From assembly GCF_028649395.1 (NCBI RefSeq), contig NZ_JAQSUW010000015.1, positions 184,997 to 248,996 of the forward strand: 64,000 nt of DNA, written 5' to 3'. Positions 53,541 through 64,000 of the stretch are shown in pieces. The stretch comes from Pseudomonas sp. Gutcm_11s. GTDB taxonomy: Bacteria > Pseudomonadota > Gammaproteobacteria > Pseudomonadales > Pseudomonadaceae. A program made the translations under genes and the position numbers. The stretch's first letter is position 1. Every line of letters begins with the position of its first letter. The notes below the pieces were generated by a model, which did no database searches, was not told the DNA's origin, and saw only the letters and a program-made list of their open reading frames with translations.

Positions 53541-53900
53541 ATGTTTGAACCGGGGCATCTACATAGAGCCAGTCTGCCTGGCCAGATGGAGTTTTCCGTG
53601 GACCTCTTCTATGAGGTGCGCAACGATCCCAAGGAGGGGCAGATGATGCACTTCCGCATGGAGGGGCATATCGGGGGGAAGGAGTTCAAGGATGAGTTTG
53701 ATCTGCATCGCGACACCGCCTTCAACTTCGCCAGCGTCGCCACCCGGGTCGCCGCCAAGCACGGTCTGCCGACCAACCACTCGCTGATCATGCGCGGCCA
53801 TGCCGAGTTCGACCGGATGTTCGAGGACATCCGCGACAAGCTGCATGCCAAGCCGGGCGAGACGGTGAATTTCGACCATCTGGAGAAAGATGGTCTCTGA
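53541..53900 (+). CDS. DUF5064-like hypothetical protein
   Basis: A 119-residue protein beginning MFEPGHLHRASLPGQMEFSVDLFYEVRNDPKEGQMMHFRMEGHIGG, a pseudomonad family that I remember as DUF5064. The second half FDLHRDTAFNFASVATRVAAKHG is probably helical. AAGGAGAG lies 7 bases before the ATG. A 17-bp terminator follows. Function unknown. Confidence 0.82.
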   Translation: MFEPGHLHRASLPGQMEFSVDLFYEVRNDPKEGQMMHFRMEGHIGGKEFKDEFDLHRDTAFNFASVATRVAAKHGLPTNHSLIMRGHAEFDRMFEDIRDKLHAKPGETVNFDHLEKDGL

Positions 53901-53912
53901 GATTCCAGTTAA

Positions 53913-53950
53913 TAAAGAAGAAGCCCCGCTCGTGCGGGGCTTCTTCTTTA
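53913..53950. terminator. Strong bidirectional terminator
   Basis: Perfect 17-bp stem TAAAGAAGAAGCCCCGC / GCGGGGCTTCTTCTTTA with loop TCGT, 12 bases after the DUF5064-like stop codon. Confidence 0.95.
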
Positions 53951-53968
53951 TGGGCGGGGTATTTCTAT

Positions 53969-54033
53969 GGCAACAAAAAAGCCCCAGGTTTTCACCTGAG
54001 GCTTTTGAATTTGGCTCCGCGACCTGGACTCGA
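53969..54033. repeat. Duplicate of tRNA-Asn 3' end plus terminator (copy 1)
   Basis: 65 bases identical, except for one base (53989 T versus 54146 C), to 54126-54190. On the minus strand it contains the tRNA-Asn terminator stem and the last 22 bases of the tRNA (the T-loop through CCA) but no anticodon arm or 5' part. It is one period (157 bases) from the intact copy. Confidence 0.93.
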
Positions 54034-54125
54034 CGGCGTCAGCCGAACGCGCTTTAGCGCGGCCCTGAAAGGGTGAGGCCGCAGGCCGAATAACCGGGGA
54101 CGTAGTCCCTGGTGAGAGTCCGCCA
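54034..54125. other. 92-base insert between the two repeat copies
   Basis: No reading frame of note. Contains the inverted repeats CGCGCTTTAGCGCG (54048-54061), GGCCGCAGGCC and GGGGACGTAGTCCC. It might be a remnant of an integrated element or a small repeat sequence. I do not recognise its family. Confidence 0.55.
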
Positions 54126-54190
54126 GGCAACAAAAAAGCCCCAGGCTTTCACCTGAGGCTTTTGAATTTGGCTCCGCGACCTGGACTCGA
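54126..54190. repeat. Duplicate of tRNA-Asn 3' end plus terminator (copy 2, intact side)
   Basis: Same 65 bases at the 3' end of the intact tRNA-Asn. Identity stops exactly in the T-loop (after TCGA on the plus strand), the usual crossover point for tRNA-integrating elements. Confidence 0.93.
54132..54163 (-). terminator. Terminator of tRNA-Asn
   Basis: Minus strand AAAAGCCTCAGG / CCTGGGGCTTTT, a 12-bp stem with one G-U pair and loop TGAAAG, then TTTTTTG. The same structure occurs at 53975-54006 in repeat copy 1. Confidence 0.88.
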
Positions 54191-54244
54191 ACCAGGGACC
54201 CAATGATTAACAGTCATTTGCTCTACCGACTGAGCTATCGCGGA
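54169..54244 (-). tRNA. tRNA-Asn (GTT)
   Basis: 76 bases including an encoded CCA. On the minus strand it begins TCCGCGATAGCTCAGTCGG, the anticodon loop CTGTTAA has GTT, the T-arm is CCTGGTTCGAGTCCAGG, and the acceptor pairs TCCGCGA with TCGCGGA followed by GCCA. Complete. Confidence 0.97.
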
Positions 54245-54256
54245 ACAGCGGTGCGT

Positions 54257-54284
54257 ATCCTACTGATTAAAAAGGGGAAGTCAA
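54257..54284 (-). promoter_or_regulatory. Promoter candidate of tRNA-Asn inside the tyrB terminator
   Basis: Minus strand TTGACT (54284-54279) and TAGGAT (54262-54257) spaced by 16 bases, about 13 bases before the tRNA. The -35 box lies in the descending arm of the hairpin at 54274-54305, so the two elements share sequence. Confidence 0.5.
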
Positions 54285-54305
54285 CACCCGCAGGGCGACT
54301 TCCCC
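54269..54305 (-). terminator. Terminator of the aromatic aminotransferase gene
   Basis: Minus strand GGGGAAGTC / GACTTCCCC, a perfect 9-bp stem with a 14-base loop, followed by TTTTTAA. It begins 9 bases after the stop codon. Confidence 0.88.
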
Positions 54306-54313
54306 GATTTGTC

Positions 54314-55510
54314 TCAGAGTACCTGGACGATGGCCTTGGTCACTGCGTCCAGGTTGTTACGGTTCAGTGCGGCGACACAGATGCGGCCGGTGCCGACGGC
54401 ATAGATGCCGAACTCGGTACGCAGGCGATCCACCTGCTCGGCGGTCAGGCCGGAGTAGGAGAACATGCCGCGCTGGCGGGCGACGAAGCTGAAGTCGCGC
54501 TTGGCGCCCAGGGCGGTCAGTTGCTCGACCATGGCCAGGCGCATGTCGCGGATGCGCTCGCGCATCTCGCCCAGTTCCTGCTCCCATAGGGCGCGCAGCT
54601 CGGTGCTGCCCAGCACGCTGGCAACCACGGTGGCGCCGTGGGTCGGCGGGTTGGAGTAGTTGGTGCGGATTACGCGCTTGACCTGGGACAGCACGCGGCC
54701 TGCTTCTTCCTTGCTGTCGGTGACGATGGACAGTGCACCGACGCGCTCGCCGTACAGCGAGAAGGACTTGGAGAAGGAGCTGGAGACGAAGAACGGCATG
54801 CCGGACTCGGCGAACAGGCGCACGGCGAAGGCGTCCTGGTCGATGCCCTCACCGAAGCCCTGGTAGGCGATGTCGAGGAACGGTACGTGCTCGCGTTCGC
54901 GTAGAACTTCCAGCACGGCTTTCCAGTCATCCAGAGAGAGGTCGACGCCAGTCGGGTTGTGGCAGCAGGCGTGCAGTACGACGATGGAGCGGGCCGGCAG
55001 GGCCTTGAGGTCTTCCAGCAGGCCGGCGCGATTCACGCCATGGCTGGCGGCGTCGTAGTAGCGGTAGTTCTGTACCGGGAAACCGGCGGATTCGAACAGC
55101 GCGCGGTGGTTTTCCCAGCTCGGGTCGCTGATGGCGACCACGGCATTCGGCAGCAGGCGCTTGAGGAAGTCGGCACCGGTCTTCAGGGCGCCGGTACCGC
55201 CGACGGCCTGGGTGGTGACCACACGGCCTTCGGCCAGCAGGGCGGAGTCTGCGCCGAACAGCATCTTCTGTACGGCGCCATCGTAGGCGGCGATGCCTTC
55301 GATCGGCAGGTAGCCGCGCGGGGCGTGAGCCTCGATGCGCGCCTTCTCGGCTTCAGCGACGGCGCGCAGCAGCGGAATTCGACCTTCTTCGGTGAAGTAC
55401 ACGCCGACGCCAAGGTTGACCTTGGTGCTGCGGGTATCGGCATTGAAGGCTTCGTTCAGGCCCAGGATGGGGTCGCGCGGCGCCATTTCGACGGCAGAGA
55501 ACAGACTCAT
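54314..55510 (-). CDS. tyrB: Aromatic amino acid aminotransferase
   Basis: A 398-residue class I aminotransferase of the aspartate/aromatic group. N-terminal [43 protein letters not shown], middle [21 protein letters not shown] lysine in [16 protein letters not shown], and Arg-binding [16 protein letters not shown] are all as in TyrB. The ATG at 55510 is the family start; the frame is open much further only as a shadow of uvrB. It makes tyrosine and phenylalanine or breaks them down; AspC-like activity is likely too. Confidence 0.92.
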   Translation of the reverse strand: MSLFSAVEMAPRDPILGLNEAFNADTRSTKVNLGVGVYFTEEGRIPLLRAVAEAEKARIEAHAPRGYLPIEGIAAYDGAVQKMLFGADSALLAEGRVVTTQAVGGTGALKTGADFLKRLLPNAVVAISDPSWENHRALFESAGFPVQNYRYYDAASHGVNRAGLLEDLKALPARSIVVLHACCHNPTGVDLSLDDWKAVLEVLREREHVPFLDIAYQGFGEGIDQDAFAVRLFAESGMPFFVSSSFSKSFSLYGERVGALSIVTDSKEEAGRVLSQVKRVIRTNYSNPPTHGATVVASVLGSTELRALWEQELGEMRERIRDMRLAMVEQLTALGAKRDFSFVARQRGMFSYSGLTAEQVDRLRTEFGIYAVGTGRICVAALNRNNLDAVTKAIVQVL

Positions 55511-55687
55511 TTTGTGCGGGAGCTCGGAGAGGAGGTTGAGAACCGGCAACGCCCAGTCAAAACCGGAACTAGGGGGTTGCATAATCGGGCCGTTAGTATA
55601 TCGACTCAGTCTGCGGGCGGCGACAGCGCCGTTACGCATTTCAGTGCTTTGACGCCGGCGCTCGGCTGGCGTCACAGAGGATGGATC

Positions 55688-57703
<2,016 letters not shown>

Positions 57704-57710
57704 CCGGTGT

Positions 57711-57738
57711 GCCGGCTCCGTCTAGTGGCGGAGTCGGC
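57711..57738. terminator. Hairpin between convergent uvrB and EamA genes
   Basis: Arms GCCGGCTCCG and CGGAGTCGGC pair over 10 positions with one G-T pair. No T-tract, so termination may be weak; both genes end within 10 bases of it. Confidence 0.45.
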
Positions 57739-58629
57739 TCAGCGCCGGCCGAAGATGATCATCGACACGCCGGTGAGAATCGCCGCGCAGGCCAGCCCGG
57801 CGGACAGACTCAGGCTTTCGTCGAGGATCAGGTAGCCGAGCAGCAGCGCCACCACCGGATTGACGAAGGCGAAGGTCGACACCAGACTCGGCCGCACTTC
57901 GCGCAGCAACCAGAAGTACACCGGATACACGCCGAGGCTGACCGGCAGCACCAGGTAGGCCAGCCACAGCCAGCCGGTGCTGCTCATCTGGTCGAGCCGC
58001 AGCAGCTGCCAGTCGCCATGGGCGAGACCGAGGCAGCTCATCACCAGGGCGCCGACCAGCATCTGCAGGCCCAGGCCGGTGGCCGGAGACTGGAATGGCG
58101 TGCGCTTGCGCAGCCACCAGGCGCCAACTGCCCAGAGCAGGGTGGCCAGCAGCACCAGGGCGCCAGAGAGCCATTGTTGCGCGCTGGTGTTGTCACCCAG
58201 GCCGTTGCCCATAAGCAGGACGATTCCGCCCGTGGCGATGGCCAGGCCCAGCAGCACCCAGAGCGGCGGGCGCTCATCCAGCAGCCATTCCAGGGCCACG
58301 CTCCATAGCGGCAGGGTGGTGTAGAGCATCGCCAGCAGGCCGGTGGGCAGGTGCTGGTTGGCGTAGATCAACGCGCCCTGGCCGACCGCGATCAGCAGCA
58401 GGCCGCCGATCAGTGCGGTGCCCCAGTCGCTGCGCTGGATCTTCAGCTCTCCACGGGCGGCGACCCACAGCAGGGCCAGCACGCCGGCCAGGCAGAAGCG
58501 CAGGGCGCCGATGACGAACGGCGGCAGTTCGCGCAGCAGGAAGTGGTTGGCCAGATAGGTAGTGCCCCAGCCTATATAGATGACCAGGAAGGCGCTCACC
58601 AGGAGCAACGAGCGATAGCGCGATGACAT
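57739..58629 (-). CDS. EamA-family (DMT) transporter
   Basis: A 296-residue membrane protein with two EamA repeats (GWGTTYLANHFLLRELPPFVIGALRFCLAGVLAL; ALIYANQHLPTGLLAMLYTTLPLW; and second-half STFAFVNPVVALLLGYLILDESLSLSAG), like YedA of E. coli. The start at 58629 (MSSRYRSLLL) has no evident ribosome-binding site; an in-frame start further upstream would lie close to the 3' end of the EmrB gene. Substrate unknown. Confidence 0.87.
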   Translation of the reverse strand: MSSRYRSLLLVSAFLVIYIGWGTTYLANHFLLRELPPFVIGALRFCLAGVLALLWVAARGELKIQRSDWGTALIGGLLLIAVGQGALIYANQHLPTGLLAMLYTTLPLWSVALEWLLDERPPLWVLLGLAIATGGIVLLMGNGLGDNTSAQQWLSGALVLLATLLWAVGAWWLRKRTPFQSPATGLGLQMLVGALVMSCLGLAHGDWQLLRLDQMSSTGWLWLAYLVLPVSLGVYPVYFWLLREVRPSLVSTFAFVNPVVALLLGYLILDESLSLSAGLACAAILTGVSMIIFGRR

Positions 58630-58660
58630 GAGTAAACCGAAAGGAGCGAGGGTGGCGGGC

Positions 58661-60211
58661 TTAGTGCGCCGCGCCACCGGTAGCGCCGGCAGGCAGGGCG
58701 CGGGTCAGCAGCACGGCGACCATGCTGATGGCCAGGGCCAGACCGACGAAATGGAAGGCGTCATTGTAGGCCATGATCATCGCCTGCTGGTGGGCGATCT
58801 CGCTGAGTTTGCCGAGTGCCGCCTGCGAGCTGCCGAGCTGGTCGGTGAGCAGTGCCAGGCGCTCGTCCACCTGCGGGTTGCCCGGTACCAGGGCCTCGCG
58901 CAGGTAGTCGAAGTAGGTCTTGGCGCGGCTGTCGAGCAGGGTGGCGAGCAGGGCGATGCCGATGGCGCCGCCGAGGTTGCGCAGGATGTTGAACAGGCTC
59001 GATGCGGAGCCTGCGTCCTGCGGCTGGATGTAGGCGGTGGCGATCAGCGAGATGGTGACCATGATCATCGGCTGGCCGAGGGCACGGATGATCTGGATAT
59101 GGTTGAACTGCTCGCCGGCGAAGTCCGGGTTGAGTACGCCGGAGAAGAAGCTGGAGGCGCCAAACAGACCGAAGCCAATGGCGCACAGCCACTTCGGCGA
59201 GACCACTTTCATCAGCTTGGGCACCAGCGGGATGATGAACAGCTGAGGCAGGCCCATCCACATGATCACCTCGCCGATCTGCAGGGCGTTGTAACCCTGG
59301 ATCTGCGCCAGGTACAGCGGCAGCAGGTAGATCGAGCCATATAGTCCCAGACCCATGCCCAGGCTGGAGATGCTGGTCAGGCCGAAGTTGCGCTCGCGCA
59401 GGATGCGCAGGTTGATCAGCGGGTTCGGCTTGGACAGCTGCAGGATGACGAACAGGATCAGGCTGATGATGGCGATGGAGCCGAGGCCGACGATCAGGCT
59501 CGACTCCAGCCAGTCCTTGCGGTGGCCTTCCTCGAGGAATACCTGCAGGCAGCCCAGGCCCATGCCCAGGGTGACGATGCCGGCGTAGTCAGTGCTCTTC
59601 AGCAGTTCCCAGTGCGGCGGCTTCTTGTCCAGGCCGTACATCAGGCCGGCGATCATCAACAGGCCCGGCGGAATGTTGATGTAGAAGATGTATTCCCAGC
59701 CCCAGTTCTCGGTCAGCCAGCCGCCCAGCGTCGGGCCGATGGAGGGGGCGAAGGTGGCGGTGATGGCGAACAGCGCCATGCCTTTGGCCCGGTGATGCTC
59801 CGGCAGCTTGATCAGGGTCAGGGTGAAGGCGAGGGGGATCAGTGCGCCGCCGGTGAAGCCCTGCAGGGCGCGGAACACGATCATGCTCTCCAGGTTCCAG
59901 GCGAACGAGCAGAGCAGCGAGGACGCCAGGAAGCCCAGCGACACCCATACCGCCAGGCGCCGCGCCGAGAGCAGCTGCACCAGCCAGGCGGTCAGCGGGA
60001 TCATGATGATCTCGGCCACCAGGTAGGAGGTGGAGATCCACGAGCCTTCCTCCAGGGTGGCCGACAGCGCGCCCTGGATGTCCTTCAGCGAGGAGTTGGT
60101 GATCTGGATGTCCAGCACCGCCATGAAGGCGCCGAGCATGGCGCTCATCACCGCGATCCAGTCGCGCCGGCTCGGTTCCCCGACCGGGCGCAGCAGGGCA
60201 TCAGCCGCCAT
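58661..60211 (-). CDS. emrB: DHA2-family multidrug MFS pump, EmrB type
   Basis: A 516-residue, fourteen-helix drug:H+ antiporter. Signature parts are AVLDIQITNSSLKDIQGALSATLEEGSWISTSYLVAEIIMIPLTAWL in the first helices, GFTGGALIPLAFTLTLIKLPEHHRAKGMALFAITATFAPSIGPTLGGWL (motif C with the GP dipeptide) and NWGWEYIFYINIPPGLLMI. Its start overlaps the HlyD-type gene end by 11 bases. Forms a pump with that periplasmic adaptor and an outer membrane factor such as TolC/OprM, which is not in this window. Confidence 0.94.
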   Translation of the reverse strand: MAADALLRPVGEPSRRDWIAVMSAMLGAFMAVLDIQITNSSLKDIQGALSATLEEGSWISTSYLVAEIIMIPLTAWLVQLLSARRLAVWVSLGFLASSLLCSFAWNLESMIVFRALQGFTGGALIPLAFTLTLIKLPEHHRAKGMALFAITATFAPSIGPTLGGWLTENWGWEYIFYINIPPGLLMIAGLMYGLDKKPPHWELLKSTDYAGIVTLGMGLGCLQVFLEEGHRKDWLESSLIVGLGSIAIISLILFVILQLSKPNPLINLRILRERNFGLTSISSLGMGLGLYGSIYLLPLYLAQIQGYNALQIGEVIMWMGLPQLFIIPLVPKLMKVVSPKWLCAIGFGLFGASSFFSGVLNPDFAGEQFNHIQIIRALGQPMIMVTISLIATAYIQPQDAGSASSLFNILRNLGGAIGIALLATLLDSRAKTYFDYLREALVPGNPQVDERLALLTDQLGSSQAALGKLSEIAHQQAMIMAYNDAFHFVGLALAISMVAVLLTRALPAGATGGAAH

Positions 60212-61250
60212 GGTGGGCTTCGCTGGCGATGTCGACTTTCACTTCCACGGACATGCCGGGGCGAATCTTGCCCTGCAGCGGATTATCGGCGGCAAAGGTC
60301 AGCTTGACCGGGATGCGCTGTACCACCTTGGTGAAGTTGCCGGTGGCGTTGTCCGGCGGCAACAGGCTGAACTGCGCGCCGGAGGCGGCGAACAGGCTGT
60401 CGATGCGGCCTTCGATGGGGGTGTCGGGGTAGGCGTCGAACACCAGCTCGGCGCTCTGGCCGGGCTGCATCTTGCCAATCTGGGTTTCCTTGAAGTTGGC
60501 CTGGACCCAGATGGCGTCGTTGGGTACCACTGACAGCAGGTAGGCGCCGGCCTGCACCACCTGGCCGCTACGGGCCGAACGCTGGCCGATGATGCCGCTG
60601 ATCGGGGCGTGGATTTCGGTGCGCTTGAGGTTGATCTGCGCCTGTTCGACTTCGGCGCGGGCGTTGGCGATCTGCGCGCCCAGGCGCTTGATCTCGGCCT
60701 GCAGGGCGGCGACCTGTTGGTGCTGGGCGGCCAGGTCGGCCTCGGCCTTGGACAGCTGCGAGCGGGCCACGCGGCTGTCGGCGGAGAGGGTGGTGACGCG
60801 CTCCTCGGAGACATAGCCCGGCTTGCGCAGGGTCTGGGCGCGGGACAGGTCGATCTGGGTGCGGCTGAGGTTGGCCTGGCCGGCGGCGACATCGGCCTGG
60901 CTGGCGGCGATCAGGTTGGCCTGCTGGTCGAGGCGGCTCTGCGCCTGGGTCAGTTCGGCTTCGCGGGTGGCCAGGGCGGCGCGGGCGCGCTCCAGGGCCA
61001 GCTGGAAGTCGGCAGACTCCAGGGTGACCAGCAACTGGCCTTTCTCCACGTGCTGGTTGTCGGCGACCAGCACCTGCTCGATGCGCGCGCTCAACTGGCT
61101 GGAGACGCGGGTGATCTCGCCCTGGACGTAGGCGTTGTCGGTGCTTTCGTGGAAGCGGCCGACCAGCAGCCAGTGGCCAAACAGCCCCAGGCCGACGATG
61201 GCGAGAAGAGCGATGAAGATGGACAGGCGGCGTTGCAATTGGGCAGGCAT
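60201..61250 (-). CDS. emrA: HlyD/EmrA-family membrane fusion protein
   Basis: A 349-residue periplasmic adaptor. N-terminal signal anchor QRRLSIFIALLAIVGLGLFGHWLL, then STDNAYVQGEITRVSSQLSARIEQVLVADNQHVEKGQLLVTLES (lipoyl half), a long coiled coil (LERARAALATREAELTQAQSRLDQQ; SKAEADLAAQHQQVAALQAEIKRLGAQIANARAEVEQAQ), then IHAPISGIIGQRSARSGQVVQAGAYLLSV. I use the ATG at 61250. First gene of the emrAB-type operon, divergent from the LysR regulator. Confidence 0.94.
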   Translation of the reverse strand: MPAQLQRRLSIFIALLAIVGLGLFGHWLLVGRFHESTDNAYVQGEITRVSSQLSARIEQVLVADNQHVEKGQLLVTLESADFQLALERARAALATREAELTQAQSRLDQQANLIAASQADVAAGQANLSRTQIDLSRAQTLRKPGYVSEERVTTLSADSRVARSQLSKAEADLAAQHQQVAALQAEIKRLGAQIANARAEVEQAQINLKRTEIHAPISGIIGQRSARSGQVVQAGAYLLSVVPNDAIWVQANFKETQIGKMQPGQSAELVFDAYPDTPIEGRIDSLFAASGAQFSLLPPDNATGNFTKVVQRIPVKLTFAADNPLQGKIRPGMSVEVKVDIASEAHHGG

Positions 61251-61282
61251 GAGGCGGGCTCGAACGGCGGGCGTAAGTGTAA

Positions 61283-61341
61283 GCAAATCTAACAGTGTTG
61301 CTGGCAATGCTGTAGACAGTAGAATTCGCAAACTTTGTTGC
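61283..61341. promoter_or_regulatory. LysR-type operator candidates (GCAA/TTGC half-sites)
   Basis: The 106-base divergent region has GCAA (61283-61286) and TTGC (61298-61301) spaced by 11 bases, which fits the T-N11-A-type LysR box, then TTGCTGGCAA (61298-61307) and GCAAACTTTGTTGC (61328-61341). The three overlapping inverted pairs suggest recall and activation sites of the neighbouring LysR protein. Confidence 0.55.
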
Positions 61342-61356
61342 TTTTGAGGAACAATC

Positions 61357-62271
61357 GTGGGCCTCGATGACGCCTTGATCTTCACCCGCGTGGTGGAGTG
61401 CCACAGCTTCACCCAGGCCGCCCATAGCCTGGGCATGCAGAAATCCACGGTCAGCCGGCGCATTGCCCTGCTCGAGGAGCGCCTCGGTGTGCGCCTGCTC
61501 AATCGCACCACCCGCAAGCTGCGCCTGACCGAAGTGGGGCAGGCCTATTACGAGCGCTGCCGGCAGATCATGCTCGACTTCGCCGAGGCCGAGCAGGCGG
61601 TGATGCAGCTGCAGCAGGAGCCGTCCGGCCTGCTGCGTATCACCGCGCCCATCGAGTTCGGCCAGCTGTTCCTTGGCGGCGTGCTCGGCCGCTTCATGCT
61701 GCAGTACCCACAGATCAGTGCCGAGGTGGAGCTGACCTCGCGCGAGGTGGACCCGCTGGAGGAGGGTGTGGATATCGCCATCCTGGTGGGCCAGCCGCGC
61801 GATTCGACGCTGATCGCGCGCAAGCTGTTCGAGAGTCCGCGGCGCCTGTATGCCAGCCCCGACTATCTGGCGCGCCACGGCACGCCTCGCACGGTGCTGG
61901 AGCTGGCCGCTCATCGGTCGGTGCACCTGCCCATCGACTCGGCGCGCTATTGGCCGCTATTGAATGAGCATGTGCCTTGCCAGCGCGCTCTGGCCACCAA
62001 CAACCTGACCCTGGCCCGCGAGGCGGCCATGGCTGGCGCCGGCATCGCCGCGCTGCCGCTGATGATCGCCGAGCAGGGTACGCGCGACGGCCTGTTGGTG
62101 GAGTTGCTGCCCGAGGCGCAGTTGCCGATCGGCGAGATCTATGCGGTGTATCCCTCGCGCCGCTTCCAGGCTATGAAGGTCAAGGCCTTCCTCGACTTCC
62201 TCATGACCAGCCTGCCGCACGGCAGCCTGCTGGAGCCGGCGGCGGCCGGCCTGCTAACATCGCGCCTTTGA
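61357..62271 (+). CDS. LysR-family transcriptional regulator
   Basis: A 304-residue regulator. The winged helix-turn-helix is [60 protein letters not shown] (residues 2-61). The effector domain starts [54 protein letters not shown], as in CrgA-type regulators. The start is GTG 61357 with GAGGAA 6 bases upstream. Divergent from emrAB, which it probably regulates. Confidence 0.94.
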   Translation: MGLDDALIFTRVVECHSFTQAAHSLGMQKSTVSRRIALLEERLGVRLLNRTTRKLRLTEVGQAYYERCRQIMLDFAEAEQAVMQLQQEPSGLLRITAPIEFGQLFLGGVLGRFMLQYPQISAEVELTSREVDPLEEGVDIAILVGQPRDSTLIARKLFESPRRLYASPDYLARHGTPRTVLELAAHRSVHLPIDSARYWPLLNEHVPCQRALATNNLTLAREAAMAGAGIAALPLMIAEQGTRDGLLVELLPEAQLPIGEIYAVYPSRRFQAMKVKAFLDFLMTSLPHGSLLEPAAAGLLTSRL

Positions 62272-62299
62272 TCCGTCCTTCCTGTTTTCGAGACTTGCC

Positions 62300-63784
62300 A
62301 TGACCAAAGTCCGCACCCGCATTGCGCCGTCGCCCACCGGTGACCCGCACGTCGGTACTGCCTATATCGCCCTGTTCAACCTGTGCTTCGCTCGCCAGCA
62401 TGGCGGCGAGTTCATCCTGCGTATCGAGGACACCGACCAGCTGCGTTCGACTCGTGAGTCCGAGCAGCAGATCTTCGATGCCCTGCGCTGGCTGGGCATC
62501 GAGTGGAACGAAGGCCCGGACGTCGGCGGCCCGCACGGCCCGTATCGGCAGAGCGAGCGCGGCGCGATCTACAAGAAGTACTCGGACGAGCTGGTTGGCA
62601 AAGGCCATGCGTTCCCGTGCTTCTGCTCCGCCGAGCGCCTGGACCAGGTGCGCGCCGAGCAGATGGCGAAGAAGGAAACCCCGCGCTACGACGGCCACTG
62701 CATTCATCTCGCTCCGGAAGAGGCGCAGAAGCGCATCGACGCTGGCGAGTCGCACGTGGTGCGCATGAAGGTGCCGAGCGAGGGTGTCTGCGTGGTGCCG
62801 GACATGCTACGTGGCGACGTGGAGATCCCGTGGGATCGCATGGACATGCAGGTGCTGATGAAGGCCGACGGCCTGCCCACCTACTTCCTGGCCAACGTGG
62901 TCGACGACCACCTGATGGAAATCACTCACGTCCTGCGCGGCGAGGAGTGGCTGCCGTCGGCGCCGAAGCTGATCAAACTGTATGAGTACTTCGGCTGGGA
63001 ACAGCCCAAGCTCTGCTATATGCCGCTGCTGCGCAATCCGGACAAGTCCAAGCTGTCCAAGCGCAAGAACCCGACCTGCATCACTTTCTACGAGCGCATG
63101 GGTTTCATGCCCGAGGCGCTGCTCAACTATCTGGGGCGCATGGGCTGGTCGATGCCGGACGAGCGCGAGAAGTTCTCCCTGGCTGAGATGATCGAGCACT
63201 TCGACCTGTCGCGCGTCTCGCTCGGCGGGCCGATTTTCGACATCGAGAAGCTGTCCTGGCTCAATGGCCAGTGGCTGCGCGAGCTGCCGGTGGAGCAGTT
63301 CGCCAAGCGCGTGCAGAACTGGGCCTTCAACTCCCAGTACCTGATGCAGATTGCCCCGCACGTGCAGCAGCGCGTGGAGACCTTCAGCGATATCGCGCCG
63401 CTGGGCAGTTTCTTCTTCAGCGGCGGCGTGCAGTTCGATCCTGCGCTGCTGGCGCACAAGAAGCTGACTCCGGACCAGGTGCGCCAGGCCCTGCAGCTGG
63501 TGCTGTGGGAGCTGGAGGCGCTGCGCCAGTGGGACAAGGAGAAGATCACCGCGTGCATCCAGTTCGTTTGCGAGGGCCTCGGCCTCAAGCTGCGCGACCT
63601 GATGCCGCTGATCTTCCCGGCCATCACCGGCAAGGCCAGCTCGGTCTCGGTGCTCGATGCCATGGAGATCCTCGGCGCCGACCTGTCGCGCTTCCGCCTG
63701 CGTCAGGCTGTCGAGCTGCTCGGTGGTGTCAGCAATGGCGAAACCAAGGAGTGGAAGAAGCTGCTGGAAGGTTTTCGCGGCTGA
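62300..63784 (+). CDS. gltX: Glutamyl-tRNA synthetase GltX
   Basis: A 494-residue class I aminoacyl-tRNA synthetase. The HIGH-type motif is [13 protein letters not shown] (HVGT, His17), the KMSKS-type motif is KSKLSKRKN (KLSKR at 251-255) and a [16 protein letters not shown] segment follows with Cys residues, as usual in pseudomonads. The C-terminal anticodon-binding part ends [14 protein letters not shown]. It discriminates against no tRNA visible here; normal charging of tRNA-Glu expected. Confidence 0.97.
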   Translation: MTKVRTRIAPSPTGDPHVGTAYIALFNLCFARQHGGEFILRIEDTDQLRSTRESEQQIFDALRWLGIEWNEGPDVGGPHGPYRQSERGAIYKKYSDELVGKGHAFPCFCSAERLDQVRAEQMAKKETPRYDGHCIHLAPEEAQKRIDAGESHVVRMKVPSEGVCVVPDMLRGDVEIPWDRMDMQVLMKADGLPTYFLANVVDDHLMEITHVLRGEEWLPSAPKLIKLYEYFGWEQPKLCYMPLLRNPDKSKLSKRKNPTCITFYERMGFMPEALLNYLGRMGWSMPDEREKFSLAEMIEHFDLSRVSLGGPIFDIEKLSWLNGQWLRELPVEQFAKRVQNWAFNSQYLMQIAPHVQQRVETFSDIAPLGSFFFSGGVQFDPALLAHKKLTPDQVRQALQLVLWELEALRQWDKEKITACIQFVCEGLGLKLRDLMPLIFPAITGKASSVSVLDAMEILGADLSRFRLRQAVELLGGVSNGETKEWKKLLEGFRG

Positions 63785-63891
63785 GTAGGGGAGGCCGCCA
63801 GTCATCGCCCGAGAAGGCGTGATTTGCCCGGCCCCAGGGGTAAGTGATTGTTCTTGCTCCAGAATTTTTTAGGTGTCGCTGAAAAATAGTG

Positions 63892-63920
63892 TTGACAGGT
63901 AAGTGCCTCCCCCCTAATAT
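63892..63920 (+). promoter_or_regulatory. Sigma-70 promoter of tRNA-Ala
   Basis: TTGACA (63892-63897) and TAATAT (63915-63920) spaced by 17 bases, a near-consensus promoter. The following GCGCCCC is a G+C-rich discriminator, typical of stable RNA genes under stringent control. Start is expected near 63927. Confidence 0.88.
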
Positions 63921-63938
63921 GCGCCCCGTCCAAGCGAC

Positions 63939-64000
<62 letters not shown>

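Noticed and set aside
54034..54125. Cobalamin riboswitch or group II intron piece in the insert next to tRNA-Asn
   Set aside because: GGTGAGAGTCC-like bases looked suggestive, but the core boxes of a B12 riboswitch or intron domain are missing and the size is too small.
53969..54190. CRISPR array
   Set aside because: Only two copies, 65 bases long, explained by the tRNA-Asn end; no cas genes.
54959..55687. Longer N-terminus for UvrB
   Set aside because: That stretch is the antisense of the aminotransferase gene; UvrB length and ribosome-binding site support 55688.

Overview
The window is about 65% G+C bacterial chromosome with tightly packed genes and many ATGA/GTGA overlaps. Gene content (late cobalamin pathway, FadL-type porin, QuiP-like acylase, group-2 Mrp/Sha antiporter, Bra/Liv amino-acid transporter, uvrB, gltX) points to the genus Pseudomonas. 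From memory, three stretches follow the gene order of P. aeruginosa: the cob-to-fadL block, the quiP-to-braC block, and the tyrB-uvrB-gltX block. Here they are brought together, with extra genes between them. No integrase, transposase, prophage or CRISPR array was seen.

Layout. 1-5909: a seven-gene plus-strand operon for the last steps of B12 synthesis (its first gene is cut by the window edge). 5961-8365: a MarR regulator with a near-perfect palindrome at its start, an MFS transporter, an overlapping 40-residue membrane microprotein and an exported glutathione-peroxidase-like protein. 8425-15701: FadL porin, a small protein resembling phage lysozyme-like proteins, an intracellular-type PL7 alginate lyase, a secreted beta-helix protein and a QuiP-like lipoprotein acylase. 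15813-21573: small SEC-C, LEA14-like and hypothetical genes plus two tandem OmpA-type lipoproteins; the second has its ribosome-binding site inside a strong hairpin. 21655-33065: DinG helicase, SDR, agarase-like hydrolase, esterase, a third OmpA lipoprotein, pdxH, glycerate kinase, SlyB-like lipoprotein and small genes.

33268-38977: the six-gene Mrp/Sha cation/proton antiporter operon, preceded by a purine-rich leader that could be a structured regulator. 39063-41585: a compact operon of an EamA-type exporter, a cysteine-synthase-like PLP enzyme and a GNAT acetyltransferase. 41582-47723: GAPDH-like dehydrogenase, lipoprotein, MASE2-GGDEF cyclase, small conserved genes and SstT. 47947-52833: braC-braDEFG, with an intrinsic terminator after the binding-protein gene. 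53157-54310: two small genes, a tRNA-Asn and a downstream 65-bp copy of its 3' end plus terminator. 54314-64000: aromatic aminotransferase, uvrB, EamA transporter, EmrAB-type pump with divergent LysR regulator, gltX and the start of a tRNA-Ala.

Most genes are ordinary core pseudomonad genes. The best leads lie in control and junction elements: the ribosome-binding-site hairpin at 20262-20299, the antiporter leader at 33178-33267, the duplicated tRNA-Asn end at 53969-54190, the exporter/PLP enzyme/acetyltransferase operon, and several unlisted palindromes. All family names are from motif recognition by eye; no database search was run.
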